Assembly (NCBI GenBank): GCA_050084515.1
Contig: CM114271.1
Location: forward strand, 51,770,001 to 51,834,000
Origin: Blasia pusilla
Taxonomy: Eukaryota; Marchantiophyta; Marchantiopsida; Blasiales
Direction: 5' to 3'
Length of the DNA: 64,000 nt
In this document: one piece after another, positions 13,776 through 22,639 of the stretch
Layout of the letters: each line of letters begins with the position of its first letter
How positions within the stretch are numbered: the first letter of the stretch is position 1
The notes under the pieces: model-generated
Databases searched by the model: none
What the model saw: only the letters and a program-made list of their open reading frames with translations
Told to the model about the DNA's origin: nothing
Made by a program: the position numbers and the translations under genes

Positions 13776-13880
13776 GTCGTGCGAATCCACATCGTCATAC
13801 AACATACCTCGTTGACATACCATATTGACATACCTACATAACATAGACGAGAGCATCCACAAACACAAGTGTACCACAAC
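13776..13880. repeat. 105-bp direct repeat, outer copy
   Basis: This copy directly abuts the outer edge of the A1 3' LTR. It matches 14252-14356 on the inner side of the same LTR with only scattered differences, over exactly 105 bp. It is not a target-site duplication (those are about 5 bp), and the 5' LTR at 39.5-39.9 kb has no such neighbour. Its origin is unclear; recombination between element copies is one option. Confidence 0.8.
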
Positions 13881-14248
13881 TGAAATTCGTGAAAGACCTA
13901 CTGTCATAAAACACGTATAGAATCACATACAATCGAGCCAAACCCACTCCACGATGGGAGAATCCAGGTCGAAGCTTGCGGGAACCACCATAGCCAAGAG
14001 CTCTACTCACTACCAAGGCTAACTCCCAACGCAACATGCTCAACTCAAAGAACTAACTGTTCTTTGAGTGCACTCCACACTATATCCTCCAACCTAAGAG
14101 CGGGCCGTATTGGAAAAGTCACCCTCAACTAAGTAACCCCCAACCCTATGTATGAAACCCCATCTATACCTAGACACTACGGCCCTACATAAGGTATGCC
14201 CTCTACTAGCACACTATACTCTACGACATAATCCGTATGGTCATGACA
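13881..14248 (-). repeat. 3' LTR of A1
   Basis: The 368-bp sequence matches 39537-39904 end to end with few differences and begins TGTCATGACC and ends ATTTCA on the minus strand. A third copy (367 bp) lies at 55764-56130. The ordinary expectation of a polypurine tract directly upstream is not met: the purine run is about 109 bp further inside, beyond the inner 105-bp repeat. Confidence 0.9.
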
Positions 14249-14251
14249 GTT

Positions 14252-14356
14252 GTTGTGCGAATCCACATCGTCATACAACATACATCGCTGACATACCATA
14301 CTCACATACCTACATAACGTAGACGAGAGCATCCACAAACACAAGTGTACCACAAC
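14252..14356. repeat. 105-bp direct repeat, inner copy
   Basis: Second copy of the repeat at 13776-13880. It lies between the polypurine run and the 3' LTR of A1, separated from the LTR by three bases. The pair brackets the LTR in direct orientation. Confidence 0.8.
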
Positions 14357-14370
14357 TCGCCCCCCTAACT
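14357..14370 (-). promoter_or_regulatory. Candidate polypurine tract of A1
   Basis: On the minus strand the sequence is AGTTAGGGGGGCGA, the only purine-rich run near the 3' LTR. A polypurine tract primes plus-strand DNA synthesis and normally touches the LTR. Here it is displaced by the 105-bp repeat, so either the LTR boundary or the repeat arrangement is secondary. Confidence 0.5.
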
Positions 14371-14528
14371 GGAGGTTAGGTCCCTCTAACTCCCAAGTAG
14401 CCATGTACGTCTACTACATGCTATACATCTTCGTGGGTGCACGAACAGAAGGTCGGGTGCTAGGTTGCCCCATCGTTAGTCGCACATCTGTAATCCATAT
14501 CATGCAAAGATCAAGTCATCTACCTCTC

Positions 14529-15350
14529 CTAAGTACATCGAAGACAAACCCACCTTCCAATAGGAACAACATCCAAACGTGGAGTCAAACACATCATCTG
14601 CCAACCCCTAGAACACCAATCACACACCAACATACGGGCTGCATTACCAGCAGACCCACACAACATGAACCTCAAGCTAGCACGTATCATGGCTAAGCTT
14701 GGGTCAACAGTACCATCCACATTTGGAAGGTGATATGGCGCACAATTACGCACATGGTCCTTCCAAACAACTCCATCACGACCCTCCAACATGAGAACTC
14801 CATAAGCTAACACCTCGCGCACTCGTAAAATAGTGCGGCCTGCCGTCACATCCAACGTTGTCGGTGCAATCTGCTGCAAATACATATAGTCCCCCACATG
14901 GAACCTACGAATCGATGGTCGATAACCTCCACCCCAAATGGTTGCATACCGCAACGTATCCTTGTGTTGAGCAATGGCAAGATTCTCAAAGGCTGTTGGC
15001 ATAACTCTCCGAAAGAGCTCTGCCCGCTGAGAACACACTCTCATCCACATCTCTGGGTCATCAAGGTTCACCACCTCAGTAGACTCCTGGAAAATTGTTG
15101 TAGGCAAGTCTGGATCTCGGATGCATAACAGAAAATAAGGTGAGAAGGAAGGCAAGGATGCTTGGCGACCAAACCTATACCCCATGGCTAACCATGGCAA
15201 CTGAATATCCCAGTCTCCAAGATGCCCCTTCTGTAGGCCATACTTGCGCAATACCCTCTTCAACGTCTGAACCACACGCTCAGCCAAACCATCCGCCTTT
15301 GGATGATCTCGAGACGAGGTCCGATGATCAATCAACGCCTTGTCACACAA
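14529..15350 (-). pseudogene. Integrase C-terminal half with PHD finger (A1)
   Basis: A 273-codon frame. Its start holds the last catalytic region of the integrase (KADGLAERVVQTLKR contains the Glu of D,D-35-E). A GPY/F-like segment follows (HVGDYMYLQQ...ILRVREV). Residues 228-273 read as a PHD finger: CG-x-...-MLVCDWCSRGW, then CLTP, a VP-x-G-x-W turn and a final CLRC. In this copy the first metal Cys is Phe (TTC, one base from TGC) and the metal His is Gln in RGWQMMC. PHD fingers bind histone H3 tails, so this module may guide integration as chromodomains do in chromoviruses; that role is inferred. A premature stop (TTTTAG after GTEF) separates it from the upstream integrase part. Confidence 0.75.
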
Positions 15351-15365
15351 GACCTGAAACTCACC

Positions 15366-15863
15366 CTAAAACTCTGTACCCTGGTCAGTCACAACTTCAG
15401 CTGGTGCACCAAAATGACTAAGCACTCTATCAAGAAACACATACGCCGTTCCCTCACTTGCCTTGTCAGGTAATGCCACCAACTCAATCCACTTGGAGAA
15501 GTGATCCACCATCACCAACACATATCGATGATGTCGTACAGTCAACGGTAACGGTCCCGCAAAGTCCACACTCCAACCCCATAATAAGTAAGGGGTGTAA
15601 CTGTGGTGTAGGGGCATTGAATGATGCCCTCACCGGGTCACAAACCATACTACGTGACACCAACTGCTGCACCTGAGTATGCATGCCACGCCACCAATAC
15701 TGACCAAGGAGTAAGCTATACGTACGCTTTAACCCAAAATGTCCCAACTCCTCATGGGCATGTCGCACAATGCGCTCTCTTTGAGCCAAATGCGGCACTA
15801 CTCATACTCTACCATCCTCCCACACACGGAGAATATGTGTTCCCTCCAATCGATACCTCTTAG
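15366..15863 (-). pseudogene. Integrase zinc-binding and catalytic core, N-terminal part (A1)
   Basis: Two overlapping frames cover this stretch. 15484-15798 carries the HHCC-type zinc domain (RHAHEELGHFG, then SMVCDP, where the first Cys has become Ser). 15366-15617 carries the first two catalytic Asp residues (WSVDFAGPLP and VVTDQGTEF). A frameshift joins the two, and a TAG ends the frame just after TDQGTEF. Integrase inserts the element DNA copy into chromosomes. The order and motifs match Ty3/gypsy integrases. It continues into 14529-15350. Confidence 0.8.
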
Positions 15864-15988
15864 CACGTTGAAGAACACGGTCTCGCTCCTTGGTACTCAT
15901 TATGCCTGGCACCCTACTGGTCCGTAGGAACTCCAACACCAACGCATCATCATGAATATCACGCTGATCCGTACCACCATCTCCAACC

Positions 15989-17131
15989 TTAGGATTCAAG
16001 GTCGCCATCTATCCTCTGACTAGAGTAAGATGTCATGTGGTCCTCCATACTAGAGTCCACTCCTAACCAACATAAAAAGGCGGATGCATGCCAACCTGGC
16101 ACCATCTCCTCATCAACCTCGCCATGCCATCTAGCCCCAGTTGCATCCTCTTGGCTAGTACATGGGTTCCTACTCAACCCATCAGCATCAAGGTTGGAAA
16201 CTCCAGGTCTATGTACCACCTGGAAGTCATACTCCTGTAAGATAAGAGCCCACCATGCAAGCTTCCCTGTAAGCTTGTCAAACTCCATCAACCACTTGAG
16301 CGGCTGATAATCAGTAACAAGGGTAAACTGTGTGCAAAACAAGTAACACCTAAAGTGTGCCAGAGCCCACACTACTTCCAAGCACTCTCCCTCATATGAA
16401 TTGTAGCCCGACTCCGCTGCATTATTCGAACGACTTGCATAGGCCACCACAAACTCCATGTGCTCATCATCATGTTGTGTCAACACCGCTCCAAGTCCCA
16501 ACCTACTCCAATCAGTGTGTAACTGAAATGGGCGCCCTCTGATAGGTCTCCTCAAGATAGGCGCCGCCACAAACTGGGCCTTAAGCTCCACAAAAGCTCT
16601 CTCCTGATCATCTCCCCACTGCCACTCCTGATCTGATTTTAACAATTGGCTCAAAGGCTTTGCCATAGCACTAAATCCCTTCACATACCTCCGATAGTAG
16701 TTCGCCAATCCCATGAATGCCCGAACTCTACTCACATCTACCGAACGAGGAATAAGTGCAATAGCCTCCACCTTTGCTTGCTGAACTCCCAAACCACTTG
16801 GATAGATCACATGACCCAAGTACTCAACATCCTCATGGAAGAACTTACACTTTCCTGGGTGCAAACGTAGACCATGAGCTTTCAACCGCCCAAACACCAT
16901 CTGCAAATGTATCTGATGCTCCTCCACCGTGTTACTGAACACCAAGATATCATCAATGTAACACCGAACAAAATCCAACCCTGCTAGGATCCTGTCCATC
17001 ACTCTCTGAAACTCGGCAGGTGCATTCTTCAACCCAAAGGGAAATAATTTCCACTGGTACAAACAATCCTTGCCATGAGAGTTGACACCCCAAAATGTTG
17101 TCTTGGCCTTGTCACTCTCTCGAATCGGCAA
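15989..17131 (-). pseudogene. Reverse transcriptase (palm/thumb) and RNase H (A1)
   Basis: A 380-codon open frame. Residues 58-61 are YIDD, the catalytic box of reverse transcriptase, in YIDDILVFS; LPFGL-type and NAPAEFQRVMD motifs precede it. RNase H follows, with HTDWSRLGLGAVLTQ, YSYEGE-like (NSYEGECLEVVWA) and TDYQPLKWL, and ends in the typical DADGLSR. It copies element RNA into DNA and removes the RNA strand. The frame is cut from its N-terminal part (17132-17635) by a stop right after RAGYH. It is otherwise well kept, indicating a fairly recent copy. Confidence 0.88.
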
Positions 17132-17635
17132 CTAATGGTATCCTGCACGAAGATCCAAAGTACTGAAAATCTTTGCCTGTCCCACCACATCAAAGATCTC
17201 CTCAGGTGTAGGCATGGCATACCTATCAACCTTGGTCTGCCGTTTGATAGGAGGGAAATCTCCACACATCTGCCTATCCGTGTAGTTGCCATGCACATCC
17301 TTTTTAGCAGGCATGACAGTGGCTGATGCATACTCTCCATGCGACAACTCCACTAATCCAGCCTCCAAAAGGTTCGACGTCCTACTCTGAATCAGGTCCC
17401 TCTCCATATCACTATATCGGTAGGGACGACGGAAGATTGGCATATCACTAGCCAAATCAATCCGTATACCAGGTCCAACCAAAGCACCCAACTCCTTCAT
17501 GCTAAAGGCAAAATAACTCCTATAAGCACGTAGGAACTGTGTCAAGCGTCGTTTCTCACCTCCCGTAAGCTTGGGCCCAAGTAATGGCTCCCAAGTCTCC
17601 TCCACTGGCACACTAGAGGGAGAGGACGATGCCAT
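17132..17635 (-). pseudogene. Reverse transcriptase N-terminal part (A1)
   Basis: A 167-codon frame that starts two codons after the conserved TAG (17642-17644) and runs to LDLRAGYH, a hallmark of gypsy reverse transcriptases. It includes LLEAGLVELSHGEYAS and VMPAKKD, matching the fingers region. The next codon is a stop, so in this copy the enzyme is split. The displayed ATG is probably not the true start: the frame is open upstream to the TAG, and translation may arrive there by readthrough from the methyltransferase frame. Confidence 0.85.
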
Positions 17636-17644
17636 TGGCTGCTA
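17636..17644 (-). promoter_or_regulatory. Candidate leaky UAG between methyltransferase and reverse transcriptase (A1)
   Basis: On the minus strand the sequence is GCG TAG CAG CCA. The six bases after the stop fit CAR YYA, the consensus that lets tRNA misread UAG in tobacco mosaic virus and relatives. The same bases are found in A2 at 62351-62359. Coding sequence is similar in both copies on both sides of the stop and stays in one frame across it. Readthrough is inferred, not shown. Confidence 0.6.
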
Positions 17645-18253
17645 CGCAACCCCCTCACAAGATAGTACACCCTTAGCTACACCATCACCTGAGCAAATAA
17701 GTCCTCCACCTGCATGAGCAATCAACTCCACATGCCCATCCATTACATCCCATTTACTCCAAGGATGCAAAAAACTACGTACTCTCCTCGCCCCCAATCG
17801 ATGCCTCTACCGTCCCGGTAGCCATCAAGCTCACCACAAGGGGTGGAAGACTCACAGACATAGTCCGAAGTCGACGCTGCTTGGCCATACCAAGACTCAA
17901 AATCCAAGTCAAACAATTCAGGTCCATGGCCTGACCCAACACGTGACGTCGTGAAGCCTGAGAAATGGAAGCAACCGCTGTCACACCAGTACCAAATCCC
18001 ATCGCACGGTCTCTCTCATCAGCGTTAGGCTCCACCAACTATCGCACATGAAAATCCCATACAAGCCCGGGACCACCTCCTTGTAGGCATGTGACGAGGG
18101 AAAACATACAAATGTGGGTAGTGCCATCCTAGGCTGGCCCACACGGTTCACCACTGCCATGGGTGACCGATCAATAACCCTCACCACTTGAGAAAGTCGC
18201 CCAGTATCCAACATACTATCCACTGTAAGGCAAGGATCCTGCTGCACTGCATC
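17645..18253 (-). pseudogene. DNA cytosine-5 methyltransferase, C-terminal part (A1)
   Basis: This is the downstream half of the methyltransferase cut by the CACTA element. It resumes exactly at the target duplication GAT and contains TVDSMLDTGRLSQVVRV, ERDRAMGF and the motif X region RRHVLGQAMDLNCLTW. A2 61748-62353 is the uninterrupted equivalent. A frame change lies near 17775, where four bases are extra relative to A2, and another near 18040. After these the linker (HVELIAHAGGG and GVLSCEGVA) runs to the conserved TAG. Confidence 0.8.
18251..18253. repeat. Left target-site duplication (ATC) of the CACTA element
   Basis: ATC here and ATC at 34579-34581 flank the CACTA termini. Three-base duplications are the norm for CACTA transposition. 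The unoccupied site in A2 (on its strand, CATATGATGCAGTGC around 61740) has a single GAT. Confidence 0.95.
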
Positions 18254-18490
18254 CACTAGAAGAAATGGGTGGTTTTTATGACTAGACTTTAAATGACTCA
18301 CCAAAAGAATGACTCAAATTAGTACTTAAATGGTTTAGTCATAAAATTTAGGGTCGTACAACTCATTGAGTCATCTCCTTATGACTAAAGAAGTTTTCAA
18401 TACCCACTAGTCACGACGAGTCAGACTTGTTTCACTCGCCTAGTAAAGATGAGTCATAAAGAATGACTCATATGTTTAAATGATTTCATG
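18254..18490. repeat. Left subterminal repeat region of the CACTA element
   Basis: More than ten copies of short motifs built on ATGACT or AGTCAT occur in both orientations within about 230 bp. In the family such arrays bind the TnpA protein and bring the ends together. The right end has the matching array. Confidence 0.85.
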
Positions 18491-19595
18491 CTCCCATTTT
18501 GAGTAGGATTATTCAGAGTCCTTGTGTCATTTTCATGTTAACATGGAGATATATTTTCATCCAACCATAAGATGGTGATAAAAGTAAGCACAAGACTTTG
18601 CATTAATTATCTCTTATTCTCGACCCTCGTTGAGGTGGGAGGGTCGAAAAAGAGGTGTCATGATGGGGAGGAGGGCATTAAGTAGGATTGTTTGAATCCT
18701 TGTTGCAATTTCATGTTATTATGGTGTTGACTCTTCTTCCAACCATTGGATGGTCTTGAAAGTTGGCACATGCCTTGTTATTTAATGCCTCCACAATTGC
18801 AACGATTTGGATCTATCCCATAGCCCTCTATGCTAGTACCAAAAATCAAAGTCCTTATTTAGGGATTACGATTTTTTATTCAATGTGTGAGTGATCATTT
18901 GAAGTTTTTTCTTCTTCCCTGTGTTCGTGGGGTTGGGGTGGCTATCTAGGAACCTTTTCTTGTTTTTTTCGACTCCTGGTTGAGGGAGGGTAGAAAAAGA
19001 GGTGTCATGCAAGTGGATGATGGCATTGAGTAGAATTGTCTCAAGTCATTGTTGCAATTTCATGTTATTATAGTGTTTACTCTTCTTCCAACCATTGGAT
19101 GGCGGTGAAACTTGGCACAAGCCTTGCCATTAAATTCTTCCACACGCTCAACGGTTCAGATCTGTCCCTTAAACTTCCATGCTAGTACCAAAAATCAAAG
19201 TCCTTATTTAGGGTTTACGATTTTTAATTCAATGTGTGAGTGGTCATTTGAAGTTTTTTCTTTTGCCTTGTGTTCATGGGGTTGGGATTTAGGTGTAAGA
19301 AAATTTCCTTGGTTTTTGGAACCCTCGTTGAGGGGCAAGGGTCGAAAAAGAACTGTCATGATGGGGAAAGAGGGCATTGAGTAGGATTGTTTCAAATCCT
19401 TGTTGCAATTTCATGTTATTATGGTGTTGACTCTTCTTCCAACCATTGGATGGTCTTGAAAGTTGGCACATGCCTTGTTATTTAATGCCTCCACAATTGC
19501 AACGGTTCGGATCTATCCCATAGCCCTCTATGCTAGTACCAAAAATCAAAGTCCTTATTTAGGGATTACGATTTTTTATTCAATGTGTGAGTGAT
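18491..19595. repeat. Tandem array of ~350-bp units in the CACTA left arm
   Basis: A diverged first unit (from about 18495) is followed by units starting near 18678, 19030 and 19378. Each begins with GAGTAGGATTGT-like sequence and includes TTGCAATTTCATGTTATTAT and CAACCATTGGATGG and, in the later units, CTAGTACCAAAAATCAAAGT. Units two and four are nearly identical, unit three more diverged, which suggests stepwise duplication. No protein is encoded. Confidence 0.85.
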
Positions 19596-20080
19596 GGTGT
19601 GATCAAGTTTCATGATTTATGGGCTTGTTTTGGAGGAGAAGGAACATCAAATGAAGGAGAAAGTGGAAGAGGAGTGACTTACAAGTCTTTTTCCTAGTCC
19701 TCCTTCCATTTTTCACCTTTGTCGCCACTCATCATTTGATGCCACCGTTGGATGGAGCTTAAACCTGGAAATTTGTGGATGGTCATGCCCCTCTTGAACT
19801 TGGACGGTGTAGATCTTATATAGAATTCTCCATGCTGCATTAAAAAATGAAGACCTGAGCTAAGGGTTTTTGATTTTTAACTCCCAAACCCCAAGAAGCA
19901 TTTGGGGTTTTATTTTTTTTCCCCCTTGGGTCCTAACGTGAAGGGCATGGTGTGATCAAGTTTCATGATTTATGGGCTTGTTTTGGAGGATAAGGAACAT
20001 CAAATGAACAAGAAAGTGGAAGAGGAGTAACTTACAAGTAATGTTCCTAGTGCTCCTTCCATTTTTCTCGAGTGAGATTT
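19596..20080. repeat. Second tandem pair (~354-bp spacing)
   Basis: GATGGTGTGATCAAGTTTCA and about 100 following bases occur at 19594 and again at 19948, with a related but not identical spacer. It extends the repeat-rich left arm of the CACTA element. Confidence 0.75.
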
Positions 20081-20478
20081 CTTGGGTTTTTTTTGACGAT
20101 GTGACCTCCACCCTCTAATCTTCAAGACTTATTTGGGCCTTCTTACTTATATCACGGGCATGCGCATGTTTGTATTTTGTGTAAAATTTTTTTCATATGC
20201 TTAATGTAGCAAAGCAAACGGGTAGGTATTTACTACTTGGAATTATAACCAACTCAATGTGGTCAACATTTTTAGGTCAGTTCTCTCCACCAAATTTTTA
20301 TGGATGCTAAAAGAATGGACAACAATTTAGCACCATGTGAATGGGCACCTAGAGTATCACATTTTTTTTTCTATGCCAACGTGGCAATCAAGCTGGGTTG
20401 TAGGCTTATTTGACATGTTGAGTGTGCCGTGGCAAGGACCTAGGCTTTGGCTCTGTTTTTCGGTGCGATGCGATTCGG

Positions 20479-20720
20479 TTTTGAAGGCTTTGCACATTCC
20501 CGCGTTGCAAGCTCCTCGCACCCTACTAACAAAGTGGGCGAGGTTTTGAAGGCTTTGCACATTCCCGCGTTTGCAAGCTCCTGCATCCTACTAACAGTGG
20601 GCGAGACGATTGAGGTTCCCGCGTTTGCAAGCTCCTGCACCCTACTAATAGTGGGCGAGACGATTGAGGTTCCCGCGTTTGCAAGCTCCTGCACCCTACT
20701 AACAGTGGGCGAGACGATTG
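20479..20720. repeat. 54-bp tandem repeat block
   Basis: Four units containing CCCGCGTTTGCAAGCTCCTG and CCCTACTAACAGTGGGCGAG are arranged head to tail. The last two are 54 bp each and almost identical; the first two are longer because they include GGTTTTGAAGGCTTTGCACA instead of the short linker. 54 is a multiple of three, so all units can stay open in several frames, but no protein is recognised. A TC run (20928-20947) after a GT that could be a splice donor follows downstream. Confidence 0.85.
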
Positions 20721-22384
20721 AGGGAAGGAAGTTGAAAGATGATGAGGCAGGCAATGCGAGGGGGAAGGAGGCTTCGTTTCTGGGAGAAAGTATGATATGG
20801 TGCGTTTTTGGGAGATTGGTAATATTTTTTTGGACGAAGGAAGGCTCGGATACAGGGTGCTAACTCTAGTGCAAACACGGCATTGTTGAAACCTGATACA
20901 CATTGTTGATACAGCACCAGGTGAGTGCTCTCTCTCTCTCTCTCTCTTGGAAAGTCGTCTATCGTCCGCATGTTGTTGAGTTGTTTGAGAGGTCAGATAG
21001 TCGTCAATTTTTCTGGATAGTATTTTCTCTCTTGTGCCTGTAATTGAACTGGAAATTGCAAGGTTTCTACGCAACCTCTTGAAGTCTTCACTTATGTGTG
21101 TAATCATCGATTCCGTATTGTTCTCTCTCCTAATCGTATTTGACATCTCCGTTTTAGGTAATCTGAAATTGTAGATATTTGTGTATCTCAAAGGCGTCTC
21201 CGTTCTAATTGAATCCGATTGATGTGTTCGATTCTCGGGTAACTGAAGTGTTCTGTTTCAGGTTTGTAGATCTTGGGAGTTTTGCCTTTTCTCTCTTCCA
21301 ATCGAATCTGAATCGTAGTTCGTTTGGAAATTTCCGACCTGCCGCTTTTCTTGATTTTCTCCGATTCCTAATATCCTTCTCACAAATCTTGCACCCATCC
21401 TCAGTAGGTAGAATCGTGCATTACAACACGAATCCATTTCGTCACTAAGTCAATCCCAAGTCACAAGAAGTTGTTGGTGTTTGAGATCAATTTAAGTATC
21501 TTCACCACCATGCTTTGTTTCCACATTAAAACATTCGTGAGGGATTACCGCTTGTTAAAGTTTTAACAAATCCACCACCTCACTTCATCCGCCGCCACAT
21601 GAGTTACTTGAACAAGTTTCACAATCACTCCTCATGCACAATGTCGTGCAAATTAATCTCAGAGCTCCCACAAATTTCTCCCAGGTAATAGACATTGGGT
21701 AGTCACAGATGCCTGTACAAGCCGCCTATGCCCTCCAACATGCCCAGAGAGTGGAAACACATGGCCCACAACCATATGGGTTCAATACTATGTTGAAAGT
21801 TCCAAAGTCTCAAAGATATTCTTAGACTTGATTGGTAATGAATTTTCCTTCGAGATCCGTCTCCTAACATGCCATCATGTGCTTGCTTTTCAACAAACCT
21901 CCAACATATTTGAGCTTCGGCTAGATACCCCAACATCTTTCCACATCCAAAGATGTGCATACACCAAACAATGTTGGTGCAAAGACAACTATGATAAGCA
22001 TCGATTCAGAAGAGAATACGATCTTGAATCTGGATGTCCATTGCATTTCCTAATTCTGAACAAGGACACAAAATTCATTAAAATTGAAAGTTTCTTTCTC
22101 TTTTACGTTGTATGGAAAGTAGCTAATTAGGCTAGGTAAAAATTGGCTAACACGAGAAATTTCAAGTCAAACTCAAATTCTACCTTTTATGATTGGTGAG
22201 TGTCAAAGAACATGTAAAGCTTCTTTCACTCACTGGGAACTTTTCAAAAGGCTCTAAAAGAGGATATCTTGTAGATAATTTGAAGCTTGAGGGTGAGAAA
22301 TATTCTCTTGAATCGCCCATACATCCTTCTCTAAATTTAGCATATGTGCTTTGAAACCAAAAGCATGAGTGAGTAGCACAGTAC
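20721..22384. other. CACTA internal stretch without a recognised gene
   Basis: It holds a TC microsatellite (20928-20947) and short frames on both strands. 20920-21450 looks like transcribed leader or intron sequence (pyrimidine-rich, a CAGGTGAGTG donor-like site). 21700-22130 may be a further captured fragment, but no frame gives a convincing family match. Confidence 0.35.
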
Positions 22385-22464
22385 TTTGCTTATGGAAGGT
22401 AGATCATCCAGTTAAGAAAGGAGGACAACTATTTTAACTGGATGGTCTATCTTCCATAAGCAAA
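22385..22464. other. Near-perfect 31-bp hairpin
   Basis: Arms 22385-22415 and 22434-22464 pair over 31 positions around an 18-base loop. The only two non-Watson-Crick positions are G-T pairs, which remain paired (G-U) in RNA. It is inside the CACTA element, just beyond the captured PPR fragment. Such a structure could yield small RNAs, or could be a tiny foldback insertion; neither is shown. Confidence 0.75.
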
Positions 22465-22639
22465 TATCACTCAAGGTAGTACCGATAAACTCTAGGGAAT
22501 TTATTTTGCACACTAGACATGAAAGAAGTGGACACAATCGAAGGTAGACAAAACTTGGTCCCTCAAAAATATATACAGAGATGAGGAAATCCAAACCGAG
22601 AGATGATCAAGATACACTCACAAGTCTGGAAAGTGAACT

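Noticed and set aside
14529-14675. Chromodomain at the integrase end
   Set aside because: Cys spacing and the VP-x-G-x-W turn are those of a PHD finger; no aromatic chromodomain pattern.
14898-16870. Several plus-strand frames of 60-90 codons
   Set aside because: Antisense shadows of integrase and reverse transcriptase of A1; the same frames recur opposite A2.
20479-20720. CRISPR-like array
   Set aside because: Units are contiguous without unique spacers, in a eukaryotic transposon.
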